Positions 53,419 to 62,599 of a stretch of 64,000 nt of DNA are shown here, piece after piece. Each line of letters starts with the position of its first letter. Within the stretch, counting starts at the first letter, position 1. Source of the stretch: Hymenobacter sediminicola (GTDB lineage: Bacteria; Bacteroidota; Bacteroidia; Cytophagales; Hymenobacteraceae); contig NZ_CP060202.1 of the NCBI RefSeq assembly GCF_014250515.1, positions 3,097,001 to 3,161,000 of the forward strand, read 5' to 3'. The translations under genes and the position numbers were made by a program. The notes below the pieces were generated by a model, which worked only from the letters and a program-made list of their open reading frames with translations, made no database searches and had not been told where the DNA came from.

Positions 53419-55086
53419 CTATTCTGCCGGCTCCCGGAAGCCAACCCAGGTGAAACGCTTAATCACGAATTCAGGGTTGGTGAACGAGGCGTTGCCGGCC
53501 GGATTACCACCTGTCACGTGAAAGTCAGAGAAGCCGGCGGCCTGGTTCACGTAAATGTTGCCGGTCAGGTTGAAGCTGACGGGCGTGCCGGCTAAACTCA
53601 TTTCATCCATAATCTGCTCTTTCACGGCGCTGTTGGTGGTGTAGGCGCCGCACGAAATAGCGCCGTATTCGCGCGCCAGCTGCGCCGCCAGCCGAATGCT
53701 TTCCTGCGTGTCTCGGGTCCTGATGACCAACATAATAGGCCCAAATAACTCCTGGCTGTACTGCTCTATCCGGTCGGCGCTGATTTCGTGGATGCAGGGC
53801 GAGCAGGTGCGCGCATTCTTGAATGTGGGGTGCTCCACGGAGCCGTGGGCCAGCACGCTACGGCCACCATCGAGGGCCAGCTTCTGCACCCGCTCGTGGG
53901 TATCCCGGTTCTGAATAGCGCCCAGCACGTGCGGCCCGGCCTTGGGGTTTTGGGCCAGCCCCGTAACGGCGGCGGCCAGCTTCTGCACCACTTCCTCGTA
54001 GGGCACCTGCTGCTCCCCAACCCGCATGCCGCCGGCCGGAATGAAGAAGTTCTGCGGCGCCGTGCACATCTGCCCCGAGTATAGGCTCACGGAGAAAGCC
54101 AGGTTCTGCGCCACCTTATCCAGGTCGTCGCAGGAGTCGAGGATGACGCTGTTGACGCCGGTTTTTTCGGTGAAGACCGTTTTGCCCTTCAGTCCTTCAA
54201 GGTACTCGCCAAACTGCGCGCCTCCCGTGTAGTCGATGAGCTTCACGGCCGGATTTTCGGCCAAGTCCTTCCCAATGAGGTGGTCGGCGGCATCCACGGC
54301 CAGCTGGCAAATGCGCGGGTCCAGGCCGTAGTCGGCCAGCACCTTCTGCACTTCGGCTACCACAATGGCAATGGGCAGCACGGCTTTCGGGTGCGGCTTG
54401 ATAAGCACCGGATTGCCAGTGACGAGCGAGGCGTACATGCCCGGCACCGAGTTCCACGTCGGGAACGTGGAGCAGCCAATGACCAGCCCCACGCCTTTGG
54501 GCACGGCGCGCCAAGTTTTGTGCAGCGTGAGGTTGTATTTGCCCATAGGCTTTTCCCAGCGCGTTTCTTCCGGGAAGCGGGTCTGCTCCTCGTAGCCGGC
54601 CGCAATGGCCTCCAGTGCCCGGTCGGCGGCGTGCGGCCCACTGGCCTGAAACGACATCATGAACGACTGCCCGGTGGTGTGCATGGTGGCATAGGCAATT
54701 TCAAAAAACCGCTGCCGGATGCCTTCCAGGCTTTCTGCAAGCAGCGCGGCCCGCTGGGCCGGCTTCAGCTTGCGCCACGGCCCAAAGGCGGCTTCGGCGT
54801 TACGAACCAGCGTGGCCGGCTCATAATACGGGTACTCGATGCCCAGCGCCTCCTGCTCATACGGCGACTCTTCCTGCCCTACCCAGCCGGCCGGCTCGCC
54901 CTGCCGCAGCTCGGTGTAGCGCTGGTGGCGACGGGCCTCGAAAGCGGCGCGGCCGTTGGCATCGGCATCAGCGCCATAAATTTCGGGGGAAGGATTTTCG
55001 GGAAAAGCAGCGAAAAACGTGCGGCCGTGCAGGGCCTGGATGGCGGCGTCGAGGGCGGGCTGGTGCTTACGGGTAGCTTCGGTCAT
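53419..55086 (-). CDS. paaN: PaaN-like aldehyde dehydrogenase
   Basis: A 555-residue NAD(P)-dependent aldehyde dehydrogenase of the phenylacetic acid degradation PaaN group. It opens MTEATRKHQPALDAAIQAL and HGRTFFAAFPENPSPEIYG, which is distinctive for PaaN. The catalytic region shows VIGCSTFPTWNSVPG, IDYTGGAQFGEYLEG with NAD contacts, and LYSGQMCTAPQNFFIP with the catalytic Cys. In other bacteria PaaN/PaaZ-type enzymes act on ring-opened phenylacetyl-CoA semialdehyde, though isolated Bacteroidota copies may use other aldehydes. No paaABCDE genes are near. Confidence 0.88.
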   Translation of the reverse strand: MTEATRKHQPALDAAIQALHGRTFFAAFPENPSPEIYGADADANGRAAFEARRHQRYTELRQGEPAGWVGQEESPYEQEALGIEYPYYEPATLVRNAEAAFGPWRKLKPAQRAALLAESLEGIRQRFFEIAYATMHTTGQSFMMSFQASGPHAADRALEAIAAGYEEQTRFPEETRWEKPMGKYNLTLHKTWRAVPKGVGLVIGCSTFPTWNSVPGMYASLVTGNPVLIKPHPKAVLPIAIVVAEVQKVLADYGLDPRICQLAVDAADHLIGKDLAENPAVKLIDYTGGAQFGEYLEGLKGKTVFTEKTGVNSVILDSCDDLDKVAQNLAFSVSLYSGQMCTAPQNFFIPAGGMRVGEQQVPYEEVVQKLAAAVTGLAQNPKAGPHVLGAIQNRDTHERVQKLALDGGRSVLAHGSVEHPTFKNARTCSPCIHEISADRIEQYSQELFGPIMLVIRTRDTQESIRLAAQLAREYGAISCGAYTTNSAVKEQIMDEMSLAGTPVSFNLTGNIYVNQAAGFSDFHVTGGNPAGNASFTNPEFVIKRFTWVGFREPAE

Positions 55087-55285
55087 TGGGGGGTGAAGTA
55101 GCGGCGGGAAATTGAAGGCGGATTTCGCGGAGTTGATCGAAAACCGGAAACGTGCTTAGCGGGAACGGCTGGCGAAGTGGTTAAATTTACGGAATCAGCC
55201 CCGCTACGTTTGCCCTGATTTTGCGGCATCCATCGGCTGCAGCAATTCGTTTATCCTGAATCGGATCCGCTTTTTCCCTATCGAT

Positions 55286-58147
55286 ATGTTTCCACGGCTA
55301 CGCGCACTGTCAATTACTGTTTTGCTAGGCTGTTTGCTGGCCCTGGGCTCGACTTCAAGCCACGCGCAGGCTACCTATGGCCCGCTCACCGCGGAAAACG
55401 CCGCGCCCACTACCCAGCCCGGCACGCTGGTATTTAAACTGCGGCCCGAATACCTGGCCCAGGCCAGCCTCACGCAGATTGCGCTGCCCCGGCTGGAAGC
55501 TACCCTGCGCCGCTTGGGGGCCACACGCCTGCGCCAGAAGTTTCCGAAAGCTCTGCCGCCTGACCCCAAGAGCCCCGAGGCCGTGGACCTGCGCCTAATC
55601 TATCAGGTGTGGTTCGGCTCAGAAACTGTGCTGCCGAAAGCCCGCTTGGCTCTGCAGCAAACCGGGGTGCTGGCCTACGTGGAGCCACTCTACAACCGCG
55701 CGCCGCTGTACATGCCCAACGACCCGCTGGCCGACTCCACCAACGTCAACGGCCAGCTCCACCTGAAAAACATCCGGGCTTACCAGGCCTGGGACGTAGC
55801 CAAAGGCGACACAACGGTGGTTATTGGCATTACGGATACCGGCTTTCGGCTTTCACACGAGGACCTTGACGGACAGTGGCAGCGCAACCGCCAGGATCCA
55901 CCCGATGGCATCGACAACGACAATGACGGATTCGTGGACAACTTCCGCGGCTGGGACTTCGCCGACGACGACAACAACCCGTCCTCCGATTCCTATCAGC
56001 AGCCCCGGCACGGTGTGCACACCAGCGGCTGCTCCTCGGCCCGCCCCGACAACGCGCGGGGCCTGGCGGGCGTGGGCTTCAACTGCCGCTTTCTGCCCCT
56101 GAAAATATACCCCAGCACACCCGGCGGCAGCTTTTCCGGCTTTGAAGCCATTGTGTACGCCGCCGACCACGGCTGCAAAATCATCAATCTAAGCTGGGGA
56201 GCGGCGGGTGGCCGCTCGCAGTTCGAGCAGGATGCCATTACCTACGCCGCCGTAAACCGCGACGCCGTAGTGGTGGCCTCGGCCGGCAACACCAACGCCG
56301 AATTGGACTTCTACCCTGCCTCCTACGACCATGTGCTGTCGGTGGGCTCCAGCAGCGCTACCGACGTCAAATCCGGCTTTGCCACCTTCAGCCGGCGCCT
56401 TGATTTGGTAGCGCCCGGCGACGGAGTGCTGACCACGTGGGGCGACAACGACTCGGACTATATCCGGGCTACGGGTTCGTCGTTTTCGGCACCACTGGTG
56501 GCGGGAGCGGCTGGACTAGTACGGGCGCGCTTTCCGCAGTTGAATGCCGCACAGGTACGCGCCCAATTGCGCCGCACCACCGATAATATTGACCTACTGC
56601 CCGGAAATGCGGCCTATCAGGGCAAGCTCGGAACGGGCCGCCTGAACGCATACCGCGCCGTGCAAGCCAACGACCAGCGGGCCGCCCGCATCACGCAGCG
56701 CATCTTTGCGCCCGCCAAAGGCGCCTACCAGCCCGCCGACACCATCCGGCTGACGGTGGAAGTAGAAAACCTGTTGCTGCCAGTGCAGAACCTGACGCTC
56801 ACCGTCACGTCGCTGACGCCGTACCTCACGGTGCGGCAGGGCTCGTTTGCGGCAGGCGCGCTGGCTACGCTGGCGCGGGCTTCCAACTCGGCGGCTCCGT
56901 TTCGGCTGGCGGTAGCGAGCATCGTGCCGCTGAACACGCGGGCCGTGCTGCGCTATCATTTCGCGGATGCGGCCACCGGCTATGAGGAAGACCAGTACGC
57001 CACCATCCTGCTCAACCCCGATTATGTGGTGCTGAATGCCGGCGACCTGGCCCTTACGCTCACCAGCCGCGGCAATATTGGCTACGACGGGCTGGGCTCC
57101 GACCTGGGCGAAAGTGTCAGCTACCGGGGCGGCGCACCGCTGCTGTATGAAGGCGGCTTGCTGCTGGTCACTGGCGCTACCCGCGTATCCAGCCGCCTGC
57201 GCAACGACCGAAACACCGCCGATACTGATTTCTTCAGCCTGACCCAAACTGCCCTGCGCCGCCAGCCGCTGCGCGCCGACCAAGAAGCCAGCGGCCTACT
57301 ACAGGACTCGTTGCCGAGTGCTACACGCAACCGTACGGTGGGCGTGCAGGTGCGGCAGCGCGGCTTTGCTTGGGCGCAAGCCCCACACCGCGACTACGTG
57401 ATTCTGGAATATCAACTAAAAAACGTCACGCCCGACACGCTGAAACCGCTGTATGCAGGTCTGTTCATGGACTGGGACGTGGTGCCCGAATACGGCCGCA
57501 ATGTGGTGGCCTGGGACTCGGTGCGCCGTCTGAGCTATGCTTACGATGCCGGTAGCCCTACTACCTATGTGGGCCTGAAGTGGCTGAACGGTGGCACTGC
57601 TACTTGCTATGCCATCAATGTAAATGCGCCAGCCGGCAGCCCCGTGCAGCTTTCCAACGGCTTCAGCCGTAGCGAAAAGTACCTGACCCTCAGCAACGGT
57701 ACCCGCCAGAGCACCACCGGCCTGCCCAACGGCACCGATATTGCGCATGTGCTTGGCGCCGCGCTGCCCCGCCTCGCCCCCACCGACTCAGCCGTGGTAG
57801 CGTTTGCCGTGCTGGCCGCTCCCAGTCTGGCCCAGTTGCAAGCCGCCGCCGATGCTGCTCAGACACGCTACAATCAGGTACTGCCTACCCGCCCGGCCCT
57901 AACGGCTGGTGAGTGGCAGCTATATCCAAATCCCGCTTCCGGACATGTGCGCCTTGAAATACCGGCCCGATTCGGAGCCCAGGAAATGCAGTTGCTGAAT
58001 CCGCTGGGACAAGTGGTTCGGCGGGTTGCTATTGCTGGCGCTGGTGCTTCGCTGAATGTGAGTGGGCTGCCGGCTGGGCTGTATATGGTGCGAGTGCAAG
58101 GCGCAGCCGGGACACTGGTTCGGCGTCTGCTGGTACAGCCGCAGTAG
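55286..58147 (+). CDS. Secreted subtilisin-like (S8) protease with T9SS sorting domain
   Basis: A 953-residue exoprotease. After the signal peptide (ALSITVLLGCLLALG) comes an inhibitor-like propeptide region (to ~165), then the S8 catalytic domain with the triad Asp184 (VIGITDTGFRLSHEDL), His242 (RHGVHTSG) and Ser399 (GSSFSAPLVAGAA). A ~400-residue beta-rich region follows, with repeated FTL-type strands of unknown role, and a T9SS domain at the end (YPNPASGHVRLEIPAR, SGLPAGLYMVRVQG). It is likely surface-attached or released and degrades protein. Single gene, with the umuDC operon convergent. Confidence 0.9.
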   Translation: MFPRLRALSITVLLGCLLALGSTSSHAQATYGPLTAENAAPTTQPGTLVFKLRPEYLAQASLTQIALPRLEATLRRLGATRLRQKFPKALPPDPKSPEAVDLRLIYQVWFGSETVLPKARLALQQTGVLAYVEPLYNRAPLYMPNDPLADSTNVNGQLHLKNIRAYQAWDVAKGDTTVVIGITDTGFRLSHEDLDGQWQRNRQDPPDGIDNDNDGFVDNFRGWDFADDDNNPSSDSYQQPRHGVHTSGCSSARPDNARGLAGVGFNCRFLPLKIYPSTPGGSFSGFEAIVYAADHGCKIINLSWGAAGGRSQFEQDAITYAAVNRDAVVVASAGNTNAELDFYPASYDHVLSVGSSSATDVKSGFATFSRRLDLVAPGDGVLTTWGDNDSDYIRATGSSFSAPLVAGAAGLVRARFPQLNAAQVRAQLRRTTDNIDLLPGNAAYQGKLGTGRLNAYRAVQANDQRAARITQRIFAPAKGAYQPADTIRLTVEVENLLLPVQNLTLTVTSLTPYLTVRQGSFAAGALATLARASNSAAPFRLAVASIVPLNTRAVLRYHFADAATGYEEDQYATILLNPDYVVLNAGDLALTLTSRGNIGYDGLGSDLGESVSYRGGAPLLYEGGLLLVTGATRVSSRLRNDRNTADTDFFSLTQTALRRQPLRADQEASGLLQDSLPSATRNRTVGVQVRQRGFAWAQAPHRDYVILEYQLKNVTPDTLKPLYAGLFMDWDVVPEYGRNVVAWDSVRRLSYAYDAGSPTTYVGLKWLNGGTATCYAINVNAPAGSPVQLSNGFSRSEKYLTLSNGTRQSTTGLPNGTDIAHVLGAALPRLAPTDSAVVAFAVLAAPSLAQLQAAADAAQTRYNQVLPTRPALTAGEWQLYPNPASGHVRLEIPARFGAQEMQLLNPLGQVVRRVAIAGAGASLNVSGLPAGLYMVRVQGAAGTLVRRLLVQPQ

Positions 58148-58216
58148 TAACAACTATTGCACAGACTGTTGCTGTAGGCGAATGCACTTCGCCGGAAACG
58201 ATAGACGCTACACTTA

Positions 58217-59530
58217 TTATATCTGCCAAAGCTCTTCCCAGCTTGTTGTGTACAAGCTGGACCGCATGGCGCTGCGCCCTTTCCAGACAGCGCTTCGTGA
58301 GGCGACGCCGGCTGCCGCATAGCTCACCCGCCCTCGTCCGAACCGCTGGTTGAGAGTATCTACTGCTGCCATGAGTTGGGGCCGGTTCCGCTGGTCAGAT
58401 GCAGTAACAAATAGATTCGTTTGTACCTGACCGGCTGCTTCCAAGCCACAGAACATTACGCCAGCACGGGTGTAGACAGTTCCGGGCCGCCAAAGCCGCA
58501 GAAGCGCACTATGTGCAGCCTTCAGCAGCTCTCCGGTATCGTTGGTTGCTATGGGCAATGTGAGTGTGGTGCTGACCGTGGCTGGGCCAGACCGGGCTTT
58601 GTACCGGTCAGTACCAAGCAGCACCGTGACAAGATGGGCGGCCAAATGCTGCTGGCGTAGCTTTTCGGCGGCACGGCAGGCAAATGTGGCTACGGCCTCT
58701 TGCAGCACTTCAGCGGCGTGCTGGGGCCGCCCAAACGAACGGGTGCATACGACGCTCCGGCGCTGGCGGCCACCAGCAGGCAACAGGCAGCCATCTTCGT
58801 CCAGCGCATGCGGATCAAAATCCAGGCAGGGATGCCCGTGCAATTCGTGCCACAGCCGCACTCCAGTAATTCCTCCTAATTGCCGGCGGACCCAGCTTTC
58901 GGGTTGCGCAGCCAGATCAGCAGCCGTTTCGATACCATACTCCCGCAGTTTGGCCGCGTAGCGCCGTCCAATGCCCCACACGTCCTGTATAGGTGTCTGG
59001 GAGAGTGCTGCAGCGCATTCAGACGCGGTTGTCAGCACTACAGCCCGCTCCGTGAGCGGCTGCTTACGGGCCAGACGGTTAGCGAGTTTAGCCAACGTTT
59101 TGGTAGGGGCCACACCCACGCAAGTCGGGATACCTACGTGGCGCTGTACAGTATCCCGAATCAGCAGCGCATAGGCCCGCACATCGGGTGCGGTGTAGCG
59201 CAGACCTGCCAGATTCAGAAAGGCCTCATCGATGGAGTATACTTCTACCTGTGCCGAAAAACCCGTGAGCACCTGCATTACACGCCGGCTCATGTCGCCG
59301 TAGAGGCCGTAGTTAGAAGAAAATACCGCTACTCCATGCTGCTCCAGCGTAGGGCGCACCAAATGGTACGGCTCACCCATCTTCAACCCCAGCGCCTTCG
59401 CCTCATCGGACCGCGAAATAAGGCAGCCATCGTTGTTGCTGAGCACCACCACAGGCTGGTCTGCCAGCGCCGGCCGGAATACACGCTCGCACGAAACATA
59501 AAAGTTGTTGCAATCTATCAGGGCATACAT
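58217..59530 (-). CDS. umuC: DNA polymerase V catalytic subunit UmuC (Y family)
   Basis: Translesion DNA polymerase of 437 residues. Motifs are MYALIDCNNFYVSCERVFRP with the first metal Asp, VVVLSNNDGCLISRSDEAK, VEVYSIDEAFLNLAG with the Asp-Glu pair, and VGVAPTKTLAKLANRLAR plus a late little-finger domain (RSFGRPQHAAEVL). It copies damaged templates in SOS response with processed UmuD. The Met at 59530 is the family start; it lies only eight bases after umuD, so the two form an operon. Confidence 0.95.
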   Translation of the reverse strand: MYALIDCNNFYVSCERVFRPALADQPVVVLSNNDGCLISRSDEAKALGLKMGEPYHLVRPTLEQHGVAVFSSNYGLYGDMSRRVMQVLTGFSAQVEVYSIDEAFLNLAGLRYTAPDVRAYALLIRDTVQRHVGIPTCVGVAPTKTLAKLANRLARKQPLTERAVVLTTASECAAALSQTPIQDVWGIGRRYAAKLREYGIETAADLAAQPESWVRRQLGGITGVRLWHELHGHPCLDFDPHALDEDGCLLPAGGRQRRSVVCTRSFGRPQHAAEVLQEAVATFACRAAEKLRQQHLAAHLVTVLLGTDRYKARSGPATVSTTLTLPIATNDTGELLKAAHSALLRLWRPGTVYTRAGVMFCGLEAAGQVQTNLFVTASDQRNRPQLMAAVDTLNQRFGRGRVSYAAAGVASRSAVWKGRSAMRSSLYTTSWEELWQI

Positions 59531-59538
59531 AGGGCGGG

Positions 59539-60021
59539 CTAGGCTTGCTTGCGGTGCCACTGCCGCAGTGGTGTAGCAGCCGGGCGGCCTTCCAGCGCAT
59601 GTATTACGTGTGTCACAACGCCCCAAACTTCCAGACGGGCATCAGCCAGGAGCTCCAGAGAATCATACCGGTCGTTTTCGGCTTCCAGCCAAGCGCGGCC
59701 GTTTCGTAGTCGTAGCCGCTTTACAGTATGTTCACCCTCTACTACTGCCACCACGATACTACCGTCGCAGGCAGTTAGGGCACGGTCTACGGCTATCAGG
59801 TCGCCGGGGTGGATGCCAGCCCCGGTCATGGAGTCACCAACGATACGAGCCAGGAAGGTAGAGGCCGGATTGCGGAACAGATGCTGGGTCAGGTCTAAAG
59901 GTGCATCTAGCTGGTCATCGGCGGGCGACGGAAAGCCGGCGGGTATGGGGCAGGCGTACAGTGGCAGCTCGGCGGGCAGCAGCTGATGCGCAGGAATGCA
60001 ATACAGGATGGCGTTGCTCAT
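59539..60021 (-). CDS. umuD: UmuD-type S24 self-cleaving protein
   Basis: A 160-residue LexA/UmuD-family protease. The cleavage site AG in CPIPAGFPSPADD (Ala28-Gly29) is followed by the catalytic dyad Ser64 (IVGDSMTGAG) and Lys101 (GEHTVKRL), each four residues later than in the E. coli protein. RecA-stimulated self-cleavage gives UmuD', which joins UmuC as Pol V. No HTH domain is present, so it is not itself a LexA repressor. A 25-bp dyad (60058-60082) lies 36 bases upstream of the start, in the position of an SOS operator. Confidence 0.93.
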   Translation of the reverse strand: MSNAILYCIPAHQLLPAELPLYACPIPAGFPSPADDQLDAPLDLTQHLFRNPASTFLARIVGDSMTGAGIHPGDLIAVDRALTACDGSIVVAVVEGEHTVKRLRLRNGRAWLEAENDRYDSLELLADARLEVWGVVTHVIHALEGRPAATPLRQWHRKQA

Positions 60022-60057
60022 AGCGGTAAGCACCGGGGAAAGAAAACCCGGCACCGC

Positions 60058-60082
60058 TATTTACTAATAATTTTAGCAAATA
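60058..60082. promoter_or_regulatory. 25-bp dyad operator candidate upstream of umuDC
   Basis: TATTTACTAA-TAATT-TTAGCAAATA has 10-base arms that differ by one base from perfect symmetry. It lies 37 bases before umuD and close to a degenerate -7 (TGTATTTG on the minus strand), where a repressor would block transcription. The sequence is unlike the E. coli LexA box. Confidence 0.55.
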
Positions 60083-60205
60083 CAGTCATCTACCCATCTT
60101 CGCTCAGTAAATCCGGCAAGCAACTGAACATCGTATATAGGTATTAAAATTCTATTAAAACCCATTTCATGGCACTATTTGTCCAAAAATTGCACAACTA
60201 ATTTT

Positions 60206-60235
60206 TTTGGAAAAGAGGAAATATGTTTATCTTTG
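60206..60235 (+). promoter_or_regulatory. Promoter of the small gene at 60239
   Basis: TTTG (60206-60209), 18 bases, then TATCTTTG (60228-60235). The likely transcription start falls almost on the ATG at 60239, implying a leaderless mRNA or use of a downstream start. Confidence 0.65.
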
Positions 60236-60238
60236 GAT

Positions 60239-60487
60239 ATGTCGAAAGTAAAGCTTCCCGTTCCGCCTCCCATGCAGCAATACGCCCGCTGCATAGACGC
60301 CTCGCGCCGCCCCGCCGACCATGTAGGTGACTGGCCGGAAGCCGGCCGCGTGTATCCTATTCAGTTGCGTCGCAACGCCCGTACCGGTCTGCCGCAGGTA
60401 CACGTGCTTGGCTTCTATGCCGAGCGCCCGTACGGTGCCTTTGCTCAGCACCGGTTTGAAACTGTGGTGCAGCTCTGGCTCAATTAG
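60239..60487 (+). CDS. Small hypothetical protein
   Basis: An 82-residue cytoplasmic protein of unknown family. It reads MSKVKLPVPPPMQQYARCID, then GDWPEAGRVYPIQLRRNA and ends FAQHRFETVVQLWLN; it looks like a compact mixed alpha/beta domain with two Cys-poor halves. A second in-frame ATG at 60272 (MQQYARCID) is just as plausible, because the promoter lies so close to the first one. Divergent from umuDC; whether it is damage-inducible is unknown. Confidence 0.65.
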   Translation: MSKVKLPVPPPMQQYARCIDASRRPADHVGDWPEAGRVYPIQLRRNARTGLPQVHVLGFYAERPYGAFAQHRFETVVQLWLN

Positions 60488-60508
60488 TCTATCTGCTTTT
60501 TCAACGCA

Positions 60509-60556
60509 AAGCCCGACCTCCCTGCTACACGTAGCTGGGAAGCCGGGCTTCTTTTT
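60509..60556. terminator. Terminator between small gene and carbonic anhydrase
   Basis: AAGCCCGACCTCCC pairs with GGGAAGCCGGGCTT (minor mismatches), followed by CTTTTT. Confidence 0.75.
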
Positions 60557-60602
60557 GGTAAGTGGCTATGAGCCACAGATGGTATTAGAACAGCCTAGAC
60601 AA

Positions 60603-61313
60603 CTACCGCTGTGCTTCGGTTTTAGCTTCTTTCCCTATTTCGATAGCCGGCGTGTCCTTCGCTTCTCCAAACAGCACTTGGTCGCCGAGATTATAGATTT
60701 CCTGAATATCGTGCAGGATATGCTCGAAGTCTAGATTCAGATCTTTGAGCAGACCGGTTTTCAGGTCGAATACCCAGCCGTGCACTGTAGGATAGCCGTT
60801 TTTTAGGTACGCCTGCTGCACCACCGCCATCTTAATAACGTTGACGCACTGCTCCTGCACATTCAGTTCAACAAGTCGGTCGTAGCGCTCCGTGGTGTCC
60901 TCAATGGCGTCCAGCGTCGTGTGGTGTAGCCGGTACACGTCGCGGATGTTACGCAGCCAGGGATTCATAATTCCCAGATCCTTGGGCTGCATAGCTGCCT
61001 TTACGCCCCCGCAGCCGTAGTGCCCACACACCACAATGTGTTTCACGCCCAAATGAGCCACGGCATATTCAATGACCGATGTGGCGTTCAGGTCGATGTT
61101 GATGACCAGGTTGGCCACGTTACGGTGCACAAATACCTCACCTGGCGCCACACCCATCAACTCCTCTGCTGTCACGCGCGAATCGGAGCAGCCGATATAC
61201 AGATAGTCCGGCTTCTGGTCGGCAGCGAGGTGTTGGAGGAAATCGGCGTTGGTAGCTGTGTTTGAAGCTACCCACTGGCGGTTGTTCTCGAAGATTTCGT
61301 CGTACGTTATCAT
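60603..61313 (-). CDS. Beta-class carbonic anhydrase
   Basis: A 236-residue zinc enzyme interconverting CO2 and bicarbonate. The beta-class ligands are visible: Cys42 with Asp44 and Arg46 in YIGCSDSRVTAEEL, and the His-Cys pair in VVCGHYGCGGVKAAM. Also typical are RNVANLV and VEYAVAHLGVKHI. Length is slightly above the usual ~210, with a charged C-terminal tail (LFGEAKDTPAIEIGKEAK). It is a single gene between a terminator and the DUF2459-type protein. Confidence 0.95.
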   Translation of the reverse strand: MITYDEIFENNRQWVASNTATNADFLQHLAADQKPDYLYIGCSDSRVTAEELMGVAPGEVFVHRNVANLVINIDLNATSVIEYAVAHLGVKHIVVCGHYGCGGVKAAMQPKDLGIMNPWLRNIRDVYRLHHTTLDAIEDTTERYDRLVELNVQEQCVNVIKMAVVQQAYLKNGYPTVHGWVFDLKTGLLKDLNLDFEHILHDIQEIYNLGDQVLFGEAKDTPAIEIGKEAKTEAQR

Positions 61314-61376
61314 AGAAGTAACATACGATTTTTGCTATCAGACGATGCGCTGCTCACCAAATTTCTATCCAGCCTG

Positions 61377-62075
61377 CTACTTTCCACCGTCACGATAGTG
61401 CCAGAAGATGCCCGCGTCGAAAGGAGTCCAGAAGGCAGCCCGCTGGCCGGCCGCCTTTAGCGCCTCATTGGCCCAGCTGTTGCAGGTATAAAACAAGTTG
61501 TAGGTGCGCTTGGCCTCATAAAATGCATCGTGCTGGCCGTAGCTATGGCCCTGTATGTGCTCTACACGGCCCTGCACATCATAATCGAAGCTGTTGCGGA
61601 TAAACTCAATCAACTGGCTGTACTGGGCCGGCGACAAATAAATTTTCACGCAGTCGGACCCTTCGACAGGCTGATTGTGGAACGTGGTATGCATGGCCGA
61701 CTCGCCCAGCCAGAACATAGCTTTAAAGGCCGTACTGGGCTTTAGCTCGGCCCAGGTCGGCGTGTCGAGATAAAACCCCTTGTCGCCCCAGCCAAAGCCG
61801 ACGTAGCGCATGCTGGAATCGGCGGCGGGCGTATCGGTGTAGCGCACTAGCTGTGTCCAGTCCATTTGCGCGTTCCGGACGGGCACCACAATATCGGTAT
61901 GCACGCCATTAGACAGCACATACGCCTCAATAGCATCGGGGGCAGAATGGCCACGCTTGCCTACCGGCACGGCCGAAAGCCCCACGGCAGCTACCCCATA
62001 CAGCACCAGCGCCCCCACAATACTCCCCCCCGCGTAAGCGGCTCCTTTGGCTATTTTTCTGAGTGTACTGGGCAT
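61377..62075 (-). CDS. TIGR02117/DUF2459 family membrane-anchored protein
   Basis: A 232-residue protein with an N-terminal anchor helix (GSIVGALVLYGVAAVGLSA) and a DUF2459 domain: YVLSNGVHTDIVVPVRNAQMDW, MRYVGFGWGDKGFYLDTPTW, SAMHTTFHNQP and YNLFYTCNSWANEALKAAG. The family carries a conserved HTDIVVP and CNSWAN and is thought to be periplasmic; its biochemical role is unknown, though Cys-His motifs suggest hydrolase chemistry. Start at 62075 is the first Met and gives the anchor. Confidence 0.9.
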   Translation of the reverse strand: MPSTLRKIAKGAAYAGGSIVGALVLYGVAAVGLSAVPVGKRGHSAPDAIEAYVLSNGVHTDIVVPVRNAQMDWTQLVRYTDTPAADSSMRYVGFGWGDKGFYLDTPTWAELKPSTAFKAMFWLGESAMHTTFHNQPVEGSDCVKIYLSPAQYSQLIEFIRNSFDYDVQGRVEHIQGHSYGQHDAFYEAKRTYNLFYTCNSWANEALKAAGQRAAFWTPFDAGIFWHYRDGGK

Positions 62076-62168
62076 GAATGAGCGTAGCTACGGTTGGGGT
62101 CAAGCTCTCATACGCAAGCTCACGAAAAAAGCCGCCTGCGTTCTATATTTGAGGAATTCACTTTTGCC

Positions 62169-62579
62169 ATGCCCCAATCCGAAGACCAGATTTACAGCAT
62201 TCCGGCCCCATACCGCCGCATGGAAAACATGCACATTGTGTTCTGGCTACTCAAGGACATCGGGTGGTGCATGCTATGGAAGCCACTGGGCCTGAGCATG
62301 ATTGTGCCCACCCTGACAATTGCGCTTATTATCACGTGGCGCACCCGCAGCATGAAGGCCGAGTTGGCGCATAATTTGGCCATCGTATTCTGGATTTCGG
62401 CCAACTCCTACTGGATGATCAGCGAATTCATTGGTTTTGATACGGCGCGAGTGTGGGGCGAAATTACCGGCAAGCATCTGGCGCTCATTCCCTTTTTCAC
62501 GGGGCTCGTCATTCTGCTCTACTACTACCTCGTGCAGAAGCCGCGGGAGCACCGGGCGGAGCAAGTAGCTACGTTGTAG
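62169..62579 (+). CDS. Hypothetical membrane protein
   Basis: A 136-residue integral membrane protein with three or four hydrophobic segments (LSMIVPTLTIALIITW, LAIVFWISANSYWMISEFIG, ALIPFFTGLVILLYYYLV). No family was recognised. The N-terminal ~25 residues are polar. It starts at ATG 62169 (MPQSEDQIYS) and is followed 20 bases later by a second small membrane protein in the same direction, so the two probably form an operon. The arrangement hints at a small channel or a two-component membrane complex, unproven. Confidence 0.7.
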   Translation: MPQSEDQIYSIPAPYRRMENMHIVFWLLKDIGWCMLWKPLGLSMIVPTLTIALIITWRTRSMKAELAHNLAIVFWISANSYWMISEFIGFDTARVWGEITGKHLALIPFFTGLVILLYYYLVQKPREHRAEQVATL

Positions 62580-62599
62580 AACCCGGCAGCCTTCTCACT

